A DNA stretch of 64,000 bases from DASTCZ01 sp963704455 (GTDB lineage: Bacteria; Acidobacteriota; Terriglobia; Acidiferrales; UBA7541): assembly GCA_963704455.1 (NCBI GenBank), contig OY969905.1:1178001-1242000 (forward strand), in the 5' to 3' direction. Of the stretch, positions 49,970 to 62,255 are shown piece after piece (within the stretch, counting starts at the first letter, position 1; every line of letters starts with the position of its first letter). Below the pieces are notes generated by a model that did no database searches, was not told the DNA's origin, and saw nothing but the letters and a program-made list of their open reading frames with translations. The position numbers and the translations under genes were made by a program.

Positions 49970-51481
49970 ATGTGCGACTGCCAATCTGCGACAGGCTGTC
50001 TTCATTCTTGTTCTGAGGCAGGGATCACAAGGCCGGCCGAAGATTCACGTCCGTTTGATCGCCGGAGGCGATTGCGCGCTGAACCCGTTCATCCGATGAA
50101 ACGGTCTCCCCAAGACCGGTTGAAGGATTTTCAAGAGGTCAGCCTTCCGCTCACGTTCGATCAAGCAGTGTTGGAAGCCAACCGCTGCCTTCAGTGCGAG
50201 CACCAACCCTGCACCATCGGGTGCCCGGCGCACAATGAAATCCGGGATGCCATGTGGCTTCTGAGTCTTGGAGATGTCCGCGGCGCCGCCCTGAAATTCA
50301 TGGAAAATTCGAATCTTCCAGATATTTGCGGAAGGCTGTGCCCCCAGGAAAAGCAGTGCGAAGGGGCCTGCGTGCTACAAGGATGCGAGGCGCCCATCGC
50401 TATCGGTAAATTGGAAGCCTATTGCGCAGACTCATTGCGGGATGTTCTGGGAGGCTTTCCGGTTCCAGAATTAGCTCCCGCTCTTGGGACACGTGTGGCG
50501 ATCGTCGGCTCGGGCCCGGCGGGTCTAGCTGTGGCCGAAGAACTCGTAAAGCTGGGCCATGCTGTTACAGTGTTCGAAGCTTGGCCTTTCCCTGGCGGCC
50601 TGCTCATCTATGGCATTCCTGGGTTCAAGTTGAAAAAGGAAATTGTGGAAGCACACATCCGATCTCTTGAAATGATGGGGGTTGAGTTTCGCTGCAATAC
50701 GCGCATCGGCAAAGATTTGACTGTTGATGATCTATTGAAGAAACATGGATTTGATGCCGTGTTCCTGGGCCACGGAGCGAGCGCCGGAACCCGCATGAAA
50801 ATTCCCGGTGAAGACCTGAAAAATATTTATAACGCCACTGAGTATCTCGTGCGCGCCAACTTGCCGGACGAGATGCTGCCTGAAGCCATGCGAGGACGGC
50901 CGCATGCAGGGCGCAAAACCGTAGTTGTCGGCGGCGGAGACACCGCGATGGACTGCGTTCGCACGGCGCGCCGGCTCTCGCCAGAGGGCCAAGCCTGGTG
51001 CGTCTACCGGCGCAGCGAAGCCGAAATGCCCGGGCGCTTGGCAGAGAGAAAGAATGCGCGCGAGGAGGACGTCAAGTTCGAGTGGCTGACGCTCCCGGTC
51101 CGATTTATCGGCGACTCCGAAGGCAAAGTTGTGGCCTGCGAATGCATTCGGATGAAACTCGGAAAACCGGATGCAAAGGGACGCCGCACTCCGGAACCAA
51201 TTGACGGCTCCAACTTTATTCTTGAATGCGATACCGCCGTAATTGCCATCGGTTATGGAGTGGACCAGGAAATCGCGGAGACGACCGAGCAACTGAAAAC
51301 CACGAAGTGGGGAACCGTCTGGGTGAATTCCGAAAACGAGAGCGAAACGTCCCGGCAAGATGAGATTTGGGCCGCGGGAGACTGCGCCCACGGCGCCGAT
51401 TTGATTGTGACCGCTATGGTTCCGGCGCGGAAAGCGGCACGCTCGATTGATCGGTCGCTCCGCGCCCGCATTCAAACGTAA
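49970..51481 (+). CDS. GltD-like NADPH oxidoreductase (glutamate synthase small subunit family)
   Basis: A 503-residue flavoprotein. The N-terminal part has two 4Fe-4S cysteine sets (CLQCEHQPCTIGC; CGRLCPQEKQCEGAC), then FAD-binding VAIVGSGPAGLAVAEEL near residue 175, NAD(P)-binding VVVGGGDTAMDC near 320 and the C-terminal WAAGDCAHGADLIVTAM. It accepts NAD(P)H electrons and passes them to partner enzymes. There is no adjacent gltB large subunit. The first 42 residues (MCDCQSATGC...) precede the conserved start MKRSPQDRLKDFQE at 50096, which is an alternative start. It follows the hemerythrin gene. Confidence 0.9.
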   Translation: MCDCQSATGCLHSCSEAGITRPAEDSRPFDRRRRLRAEPVHPMKRSPQDRLKDFQEVSLPLTFDQAVLEANRCLQCEHQPCTIGCPAHNEIRDAMWLLSLGDVRGAALKFMENSNLPDICGRLCPQEKQCEGACVLQGCEAPIAIGKLEAYCADSLRDVLGGFPVPELAPALGTRVAIVGSGPAGLAVAEELVKLGHAVTVFEAWPFPGGLLIYGIPGFKLKKEIVEAHIRSLEMMGVEFRCNTRIGKDLTVDDLLKKHGFDAVFLGHGASAGTRMKIPGEDLKNIYNATEYLVRANLPDEMLPEAMRGRPHAGRKTVVVGGGDTAMDCVRTARRLSPEGQAWCVYRRSEAEMPGRLAERKNAREEDVKFEWLTLPVRFIGDSEGKVVACECIRMKLGKPDAKGRRTPEPIDGSNFILECDTAVIAIGYGVDQEIAETTEQLKTTKWGTVWVNSENESETSRQDEIWAAGDCAHGADLIVTAMVPARKAARSIDRSLRARIQT

Positions 51482-51547
51482 CTTTCACCGCATCAGACAC
51501 ACTTTCGTTCGTGGACACTTAAACCAAATTCTCTTTTAGATACTCCC

Positions 51548-51576
51548 TTGACAACATGATAGTTTGCGGCTAGCTT
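51548..51576 (+). promoter_or_regulatory. Strong sigma-70-like promoter of the 51.7-kb cluster
   Basis: A consensus TTGACA (51548-51553) and TAGCTT (51571-51576) separated by 17 bp. The next gene starts at 51687, leaving a leader of about 100 nt in which a TGCATTATGCA palindrome lies. Confidence 0.6.
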
Positions 51577-51686
51577 CGGCTCACTTTTTGGAGTTGCGCA
51601 AAATTTGGATTGCATTATGCATTGAGGGCGAACGTCGGGCTATCGTTGCCGCGAAGCTTTCTATGCTTCTGGGAGTCATGTGATCT

Positions 51687-54086
51687 GTGTTTTTCAAGAC
51701 TGAAGCCGTCCTTCGGGAGTTTGTTGAGAATGTCGTGGCAGGCGAAAAGCTGCCGCGAATTCTCAGCCCGAACCTTGGCTGCCCTCTCTTCCTCTCCCTT
51801 AGTGGACCTGACGCGCAAGAAAACATTTGGCCCATCGTCCTCGCCTGCGGGCCAGACGACATTAATTGGGGCGACTACGAATTCAAGGCTGTCCCGTCGT
51901 TTGCCGATGATGAAGGCAATTATGAGGGCGTGGGATTCGCTATCGAGCTTGACGAGCAGCCCATGCCGCTCGACGATGCCCTGCTTCCCGCAGAGTTTAA
52001 GGATCTCCTGGAAACCCGGCATCTGATCAGCAATTTTATGCGCAAATCAGTGTTCCCCGAAGCTCGGTTCTGGAGCTTGCGGGCGTGCCCGAAAAACCAC
52101 GTGAGCGAAAAACACTGCAGACGCGCGCACGATGGTGGCCCGCCATTGCCGACTCTATTTGACCTGAGGCTCACTGTGCGCGGAGTGTTGCGTTCCGAGG
52201 CGAAACACGCGATTTGCCTGCGCCCGCAATCCTCCGGTGTTCGCTTTGCCCATCTGACGGATTTGCATGTGGCCGAACGAAACGACATTTGGAAAAAGGA
52301 ATGGCGTTCTACGATTGGGACAGAACCTGCGGCATCCAACCAAAAATTCGTCAACTTCAACCAGCATCTGCGGACATTCATCAGATGGGCAAACAAGGAA
52401 GCCAACGCGGGCAGGCTCGATCTTGTACTCGTCCTTGGCGATCTCGTCGATTTTGTGGCGCAGGGCCTTGGAGATAGTCCCACCGATGAGAGCAATTGGC
52501 GTTTCGTTGCGGAGATGTTCACCGGAGCCGGAGAAGAGCCCGGCCGAGGAAACCGTGGTCTCCGCGTGCCTATTTTCACCAGCACAGGCAATCACGATTG
52601 GCGTTTTTCCCCATACCCTCCAGACACCGTCGCCATCATCAATAAGAAACCCAAAAGAAATATCTTCGGGATAGAGAAAGGCGAAGCCAAAAGTATTCCC
52701 TACCTCTATCACGACTCTTCGGAGGTTATTGGCCAACGCATCGGAGAGGTGAATTGCAAACTAGTTAAAGAAGGCTCCCCAATTCTCATGCGCAGATGGT
52801 GGGGCGGGATCGTGGGGTTCGGTTTGCGCTGGGCCGAACTTACTTTAGACAACTTAGGAACTCGTTTCTGGGCGCTTGGAAACAGGGTGCTGCGATCGAG
52901 AAATCTGGCGCCGGCGTCGGGAACGGTCTTATTGGCCTATCTAGGGCGGCACCTCCCGTCGGCGCTCGGGATACTGGGGTCAGGCGGGATACGGGCGGCA
53001 ATCAAAACCCTGATTGGATATGACGCCAAGGAACCATTTCCAGGAATTTGGACTTTGATGCGGAATTGGGGATTGCCCCTATCAATTCTCTTTGGATTTC
53101 TGATTTTTTACATCCTTCTTGTACAAATCTTAAAAAGCTACTTTGGAAAGAAAATCCGCGGCGTTATTACGGACATCATGGCAATTGAAGCGGGCGCGGA
53201 GGCGTTGACCGAATACTTTCTCCTATTCAATCCGTATTTCAACCATGCCTTCCAACTGGGCAAATGCAAATTCCTGATCCTTGATACCGGGCCCGACTGC
53301 CTTACGGGACAGAGTTTTTGGGATGAAGGGGGGAAGAAATTGTCGAGGGTGTCGATTCGCGGCAATATTCTTGGCGGCTCTCCAGACTCCATGGCCTTTT
53401 ATGAGCCGAATGAGAACTACCCTTACAGTCAAATTAGCTGGCTAGAGGCGGTGCTGGATTGCATTCGCCAAAGGCCGCTCGATTCCGCAGGCCGCGAACA
53501 GAATCATCTGGCGGGTACCCGCCGCGGTTTCCGTGTTTTCGCGGGCATTCACGCCCCCGCAGGCAATCTTTCCAGACCCGCCCGTGAAAAAGTGAAGAAA
53601 CTCTTTGAAAACGCCGGTGAACAGCCCGTACCTATCCCTCCGGAGCGGCGAGGCGGCATTACCATCCATTACGGCTGTATAAATCATTTCTTGAGCCAGT
53701 TCTACTACCTGGCGCTTGGACGCACCGAGGAATCGCGCGATAAAATCACCGGGCCCGGCATTGATTATGTTTTGTCGGGCCACACTCACTGGAACATGGA
53801 ATTCGAGTTGATTCCGCCTGACCCACCGACTAGGGGTCGTCCCGGCGAACCGAAGATCTTATATGGCGCGTTCAGCAAGAATCTCCAGGAGAGGCTCGAA
53901 CACCCGGATGAATGGCGCCCGCCACTGCTTTTGCAAACGGCTTCTTGCGGCGTGCCGAGCACCACGCAGCAGGAGAATCCGAACTTCCGTTGCATCGCTG
54001 TGGATGACTCCCTGCGTGTATTAGAACTGGAGCCATTGAAATGGTCGGCGGAGAAAGACGCTCCCGTTCCGGCCTCCATTGCTTGA
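51687..54086 (+). CDS. Calcineurin-like metallophosphoesterase with internal membrane-segment insertion
   Basis: A 799-residue protein starting at GTG. The first 180 residues form an unrecognised domain. The metallophosphoesterase motifs are then in order: TDLH (D192, H194), GDLVD (D252), GNHDW (N302, H303), GIHAP (near 620) and GHTHW (H699, H701). Between GNHDW and GIHAP lies a stretch of about 300 residues carrying a hydrophobic helix (LPLSILFGFLIFYILLVQI, about residues 462-480). This splits the catalytic domain and would place it at the membrane. The substrate is unknown. Codon usage is less GC-biased than average here. Confidence 0.85.
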   Translation: MFFKTEAVLREFVENVVAGEKLPRILSPNLGCPLFLSLSGPDAQENIWPIVLACGPDDINWGDYEFKAVPSFADDEGNYEGVGFAIELDEQPMPLDDALLPAEFKDLLETRHLISNFMRKSVFPEARFWSLRACPKNHVSEKHCRRAHDGGPPLPTLFDLRLTVRGVLRSEAKHAICLRPQSSGVRFAHLTDLHVAERNDIWKKEWRSTIGTEPAASNQKFVNFNQHLRTFIRWANKEANAGRLDLVLVLGDLVDFVAQGLGDSPTDESNWRFVAEMFTGAGEEPGRGNRGLRVPIFTSTGNHDWRFSPYPPDTVAIINKKPKRNIFGIEKGEAKSIPYLYHDSSEVIGQRIGEVNCKLVKEGSPILMRRWWGGIVGFGLRWAELTLDNLGTRFWALGNRVLRSRNLAPASGTVLLAYLGRHLPSALGILGSGGIRAAIKTLIGYDAKEPFPGIWTLMRNWGLPLSILFGFLIFYILLVQILKSYFGKKIRGVITDIMAIEAGAEALTEYFLLFNPYFNHAFQLGKCKFLILDTGPDCLTGQSFWDEGGKKLSRVSIRGNILGGSPDSMAFYEPNENYPYSQISWLEAVLDCIRQRPLDSAGREQNHLAGTRRGFRVFAGIHAPAGNLSRPAREKVKKLFENAGEQPVPIPPERRGGITIHYGCINHFLSQFYYLALGRTEESRDKITGPGIDYVLSGHTHWNMEFELIPPDPPTRGRPGEPKILYGAFSKNLQERLEHPDEWRPPLLLQTASCGVPSTTQQENPNFRCIAVDDSLRVLELEPLKWSAEKDAPVPASIA

Positions 54087-54260
54087 GCCGTTTGGGCAAA
54101 CGCGCGTTCTTTGAGAAGGCAACGCGGCCAAATCGCTATCTGTTGGACTTGTATGAGAAAGTAGTTTCCTCCTCTCAAGTTCGCGGCAGTACAATGCCGC
54201 AGAGTCAACCCTTAATTCAGGCCAGTGAAAGGCAGATAAGGCCAGTTCGAGCACGACCGA

Positions 54261-58115
<3,855 letters not shown>

Positions 58116-58145
58116 TAGGAGCATCGGCAGGAGCCCGCGGAGGCC

Positions 58146-58164
58146 CAGCCGAAATATCCGGCTG
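58146..58164 (+). terminator. Weak hairpin after the kinase gene
   Basis: CAGCCG and CGGCTG pair around a 7-nt loop 30 bp downstream of the kinase stop. No clear U-tract follows, so termination would be poor and read-through into the next gene is likely. Confidence 0.25.
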
Positions 58165-58235
58165 ATTCTGCTTGATAATTTGCTCCAAATTTGATTCTGT
58201 ATGCCCTACCGTTGCCTACCCTTGGAGGTACAAAA

Positions 58236-58790
58236 ATGGTACAGATTGATGTTCCCGCAGCCTTTGCCATCGGGAGTTTCTTCGCGGACGCAGCGCACAA
58301 GAAGCTGCAATCGGGCGATGCCGCGCAGCTATATCGAGCGGCGTTCAAGAACAACCTCTTCCAGATTTTCTTTTTCCTTGGAATCCCCCTGTATTTCATC
58401 ATGAATTTCTTCGGGTGGGAGACCACCTATCTGTGGTGGACTTCAGATTCCGTCGCCGCTTATCCCTTGTTCATCCCGGTTTTCACCCTCGTTTTTCTGG
58501 CCGCGGGAAATATTGGATTCTTCCTCGGCGCTTCGCTTATACGGGGCGGAATGGTTTGGGCCAATCGCATCATCTACATCGGGATTGCGATTTATTCGAT
58601 CATCTGGGTTTTTGGGCAAACCAGCCGCACATTCCAGGTGGGCACTTACTCGGAATGGGCCGCGCACAAATCCGTAATTTTCTACGACAACAAAGATTTC
58701 TTGACCGCCTTTGTCATCGTGATGGCCATTTGGGCTATCGGAGTAGTTGGCTTTTTCCTGAACCTGAGAAGCGATAAGAGCAGCGCCTGA
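58236..58790 (+). CDS. Small polytopic membrane protein, unknown function
   Basis: A 184-residue protein starting at ATG 58236 with GGAGGT at good spacing (the longer frame to 58191 lacks one). It has four hydrophobic helices: FQIFFFLGIPLYFIMNFF, PLFIPVFTLVFLAAGNIG, IIYIGIAIYSIIWVFG and FVIVMAIWAIGVVGFFL. The N-terminal 45 residues are amphipathic. No motif was recognised. It is the first gene of the group that ends in the GMC oxidoreductases. Confidence 0.7.
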   Translation: MVQIDVPAAFAIGSFFADAAHKKLQSGDAAQLYRAAFKNNLFQIFFFLGIPLYFIMNFFGWETTYLWWTSDSVAAYPLFIPVFTLVFLAAGNIGFFLGASLIRGGMVWANRIIYIGIAIYSIIWVFGQTSRTFQVGTYSEWAAHKSVIFYDNKDFLTAFVIVMAIWAIGVVGFFLNLRSDKSSA

Positions 58791-58863
58791 GAACGGTTTG
58801 CATGAAGTGCCTGATGGCGCAAATTCATGTCGTCTCGGATTCAGCGATGGACTGGATAGGTCG

Positions 58864-60147
58864 ATGACCCGCGTAGAAATGTGGGTGGTTGCGGCGGCTC
58901 TGGCTCTTTTCATGTTTTACTTTGTCATCCGTTTCAACTCACTGTGGATATACCGCCTCTTTGATCGCGCTCTCGCCAACAAGAGAGATTGCATTCCTCC
59001 AGAATACGAATTGCCATGCTATTTCCGGCTCGACAAGCAGGGCAAGCTCAACACCAACGCGAAGTGGCCGGGCTGGGACGGCTGGTATTTCTTCGTGATC
59101 CCGGACGCCGCGCAAGTGCCGATGAAAATGATCCGAGGCAGTCTTATGACCGGTCTCTACGGATTAAATGGCGTGGACAATTACAGCATGCTTCCGCGTG
59201 GCATCGGCACATTTCACGCCGTCGAACTTCTCACCCTCACTCCGACAGAGGAATTCCCGCGTCCCGTTATAGAGGATTCCCATTCAAAGACAAACCACCT
59301 GTGCCATTCTTACGAGCCAAAACCTGCTCTCCACATGGATCTCAAGCAGCTATCCGTGGAAATCTCCTCGGCTCTAAACGGCGGTCGGTACACTGCTGAA
59401 CATCCCGAGACTCCCTCTGGGATGATTCGCGGCAAATGGCCCGCCTATCAATTCTCGTTTCGAGATTCCGCTGCGGAAATCGAGTTCGACCTGGCCTACA
59501 AGGGTAAAGATCTCATCTGGTGGGCGGACATTCCGGGGATATTCACTTACTTCGCGGCGTTCGGGGAAATCAGCGGCACAATGAGGTGCAAACTTTTGGC
59601 GGAGGGCGTGTCCGCGAAATCGGAACCTCGCGAATCCACGTATCAGATTCGCGGTAGCGGCGCATTCGAACATGGATATGCACGGAAGCCGTTCAATTTC
59701 GATCTGCTCTACCTACCGGTCCGCGCGGTACAGAAGATTGTTCCTTCGTTTCGGCCCATCCTGTATCACTATCTTCTTTTGATTGGGGATAATGATCTCC
59801 ACGGCGGCTGCATGTACGCTCGCGGATTCGGAATTGAGTTCCGAAATCGCGGCGGGCTTTACGTTGATGGAGCCTACATCGAAATCGAGGGCATCGAGAT
59901 TCGGTATCTCGAGTCGGAGGAATACCGAGAAAACGATGCGGCCCGTTCGCGAAGCAGTGTGAGATTCCCCACGCGCTGGACCGTCTCGGGGAAGACCCCG
60001 AAGGGAGAATTGGAATTGAACATGACGCGGCCCTGGCCCCCGGCCAGGATTGCCAGCAACATGATTTACTACAACCACTTCTTTGAGGGAACGTTTCAGG
60101 GCAAGAAGATCCGCGGAACCGGCTACGGAGAATATTTGAGTATCTGA
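58864..60147 (+). CDS. Membrane-anchored calycin-like protein, unknown function
   Basis: A 427-residue protein starting at ATG 58864, with one N-terminal helix (MWVVAAALALFMFYFVIRF) and a beta-rich body. The C-terminal motif GKKIRGTGYGEYL resembles that ending CrtC/AttH-type calycins (G-x-GY-x-E). The middle has AYKGKDLIWWADIPG and GGCMYARGF. Such barrels bind or convert hydrophobic molecules. It has no catalytic residues I could identify. It follows the small membrane protein gene by 73 bp. Confidence 0.65.
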   Translation: MTRVEMWVVAAALALFMFYFVIRFNSLWIYRLFDRALANKRDCIPPEYELPCYFRLDKQGKLNTNAKWPGWDGWYFFVIPDAAQVPMKMIRGSLMTGLYGLNGVDNYSMLPRGIGTFHAVELLTLTPTEEFPRPVIEDSHSKTNHLCHSYEPKPALHMDLKQLSVEISSALNGGRYTAEHPETPSGMIRGKWPAYQFSFRDSAAEIEFDLAYKGKDLIWWADIPGIFTYFAAFGEISGTMRCKLLAEGVSAKSEPRESTYQIRGSGAFEHGYARKPFNFDLLYLPVRAVQKIVPSFRPILYHYLLLIGDNDLHGGCMYARGFGIEFRNRGGLYVDGAYIEIEGIEIRYLESEEYRENDAARSRSSVRFPTRWTVSGKTPKGELELNMTRPWPPARIASNMIYYNHFFEGTFQGKKIRGTGYGEYLSI

Positions 60148-60185
60148 GAATTTGCAGAGCCTCGCGGCTCTCTGGAGGCATGATA

Positions 60186-60599
60186 ATGGGCGACCGATTC
60201 TACAAACCAATGCTCTTTGTCGCGGCAGTGTGGAACGTCATCGGAGGCGCATTCATCATTTTCCGATCGGACTGGATCTTCGGTCGCGAAGGACTTTCCG
60301 TGCCGGCCCCACCGCTCTATTACTACGCATGGATCGCGCTTTTCATGACCTTCGGAATCGGCTACTACATCGTTTGGCGAAATCCCTTTGCGAATACGAA
60401 TATTATTTTGCTGGGGATCATCGGGAAGCTGGCATTTTCCGCGGTCTTTCTTTGGAACATGCTCGCCTTTCCTGGGCAAATTCCACGGCTATTCCTGATC
60501 CCAGTGGTGGGCGATCTCATCTTCGTTGTTTTATTCATCATGTTTTTGTTTTATGCCCGTGGCAAAACTAACGCGGGCCCGGACACTGGCCGCCCATGA
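60186..60599 (+). CDS. Small membrane protein with four helices
   Basis: A 137-residue protein with four transmembrane helices (MLFVAAVWNVIGGAFIIF, YYYAWIALFMTFGIGYYIVW, IILLGIIGKLAFSAVFLW, LFLIPVVGDLIFVVLFIMF). ATG 60186 was chosen because of GGAGG at 7-bp spacing; ATG 60180 is too close to it. Its stop overlaps the start of the first GMC gene by 4 bp (ATGA), which makes a functional link with it likely. Confidence 0.75.
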   Translation: MGDRFYKPMLFVAAVWNVIGGAFIIFRSDWIFGREGLSVPAPPLYYYAWIALFMTFGIGYYIVWRNPFANTNIILLGIIGKLAFSAVFLWNMLAFPGQIPRLFLIPVVGDLIFVVLFIMFLFYARGKTNAGPDTGRP

Positions 60600-62212
60600 A
60601 ACCGCTCTACGATGTTGTTGTCATCGGCTCCGGTTTCGGCGGCGCAATTTCCGCGTGCCGAATGGCGCAAGCGGGCCGTTCCGTTTGTGTCCTCGAACGG
60701 GGCAGGCGTTGGGAAAAAACCGATTTCCCGCGCACGCCCGCCGAAGTATCAAAGGCATTCTGGAGAAAAGGCGAAAGCGAAGGGTTTCTGGAGTACAAAA
60801 CCTTCCGCCGCATGGACGTGATTCAGGGATGCGGCGTAGGCGGCGGCTCACTCCATTATTTCAACGTGCATCTGCGCGCGCCCGCTGAGATTCTGGGTAC
60901 AGGCCCGTGGCCTCGGGAAATCACGCGCAAGGCGCTTGACCCTTACTACTCACTCGCCGAAGACATGCTCGATTCAAAGCGCCTGACTCCTCCGCCCGGC
61001 CGCGAACTCCCGCTCCGTACGCAGGCTTTTTTTGCCGCCGCCACGGCAGTGGGCAAAAAACCAGAAATGGTTCCCATTGGAGTTTTCGCCGGAGAGGTGC
61101 GTAAGAATCCGCACAGTGGCATTTCGCAAGTTGGCTGCGACTACTCGGGCAATTGCATGCTGGGCTGCGAGCTGCACGCCAAGAATACTCTCGACCTAAA
61201 CTACCTCGCGGTTGCGAAAGAAAACGGCGCGGAAATTTTTCCTCTCCACCAGGTTGACAAGATCGAGCCGCTTGCCGACGGCGGTTTCCGCGTGCATTTT
61301 GCGCGCCTGTCCAAAGAGGACCCCACTCATTCCGAACCCAGTTGGGTTTCCGCCAAGAAAGTGATAGTCGCCGCAGGCACGCTAGGCACCAGCGAACTAC
61401 TTCTGCGCTGCCGCGACGTTCATAAAACTCTTCCAAAGCTCAGCCCCGCGCTTGGCACGCGTTTTTCTGGCAATGGAGATTTCTTGCTTGCAGGCACGGC
61501 CGGAGCAAATCGCGTGGTGGATCCGAGCCAGGGCCCCAGCATCACCGCGGGTGCGGATTTTTCCACGAAGAACAATCGCATCTTTATTGAGGATCTCGGC
61601 TACCCCGAACCCTTCATTTGGGTTTTGGAGGAACTGATTCCGAAGGCGAGCCGATTTAAGGATTTGTTTGATGCAGCCGCCAGCTATTTGATGGCGACTT
61701 TCGGGCTGGATCGCGGCCGCGTCAGCTTTGAAGTGGACCGCCTTTTTGAAGGCGGGGTGACGCCGCACCTTCTGCCGTACCTCGGCATGGGCACCGATGC
61801 CGCCGACGGCCGCCTGCAACTCCGCGACGGAAACGTTGACCTCGATTGGAGTCACCGCCGAAGCATGGGAATGATCCGCGAACAGGTACAGGCGCTGAAG
61901 GAATTGAGCCGGGGCGCGGGCGGCCGCTACGTCAACAGCATCCTGTGGCGCTGGCCCTTCCGAAAACTTCTCACTGCTCATCCGCTCGGCGGATGTTTTC
62001 TGGGGGACGCGCCGGAATCGAGTGTGGCCAATGCAAAAGGTGAAGTGTGGGGCTATCCCGGCCTGCACGTTGCGGATGGATCCCTGATTCCTACAGCGAT
62101 TTCCGTGAATCCGTCGTTGACGATCAGCGCGCTCGCCGAGCGCGGCGCGTTTCGCATGATTCACGGCCGCGAGATGGAGCCGGGAGATACGAATACTCCT
62201 AAAAATCATTAG
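60596..62212 (+). CDS. GMC-family oxidoreductase (cholesterol-oxidase-like), first copy
   Basis: A 538-residue FAD protein with the dinucleotide fold VVVIGSGFGGAISACRMAQAG at the N-terminus, GCGVGGGSLHYFNVHLRAP, and the C-terminal HPLGGCFLGDA and ADGSLIPTAISVNPSLTISALAER. The family oxidises alcohols, including sterols. Near residues 181-191 a cysteine set reads C181-DY-S184-GN-C187-MLG-C191, followed by AKNTLDLNYL; the second ligand position is Ser instead of Cys. The upstream membrane protein overlaps it. Electron acceptor unknown. Confidence 0.88.
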   Translation: MKPLYDVVVIGSGFGGAISACRMAQAGRSVCVLERGRRWEKTDFPRTPAEVSKAFWRKGESEGFLEYKTFRRMDVIQGCGVGGGSLHYFNVHLRAPAEILGTGPWPREITRKALDPYYSLAEDMLDSKRLTPPPGRELPLRTQAFFAAATAVGKKPEMVPIGVFAGEVRKNPHSGISQVGCDYSGNCMLGCELHAKNTLDLNYLAVAKENGAEIFPLHQVDKIEPLADGGFRVHFARLSKEDPTHSEPSWVSAKKVIVAAGTLGTSELLLRCRDVHKTLPKLSPALGTRFSGNGDFLLAGTAGANRVVDPSQGPSITAGADFSTKNNRIFIEDLGYPEPFIWVLEELIPKASRFKDLFDAAASYLMATFGLDRGRVSFEVDRLFEGGVTPHLLPYLGMGTDAADGRLQLRDGNVDLDWSHRRSMGMIREQVQALKELSRGAGGRYVNSILWRWPFRKLLTAHPLGGCFLGDAPESSVANAKGEVWGYPGLHVADGSLIPTAISVNPSLTISALAERGAFRMIHGREMEPGDTNTPKNH

Positions 62213-62255
62213 CGCGCTCCCCCGCAAGATTCCATGTGGGGAGCAGGATGCAATC

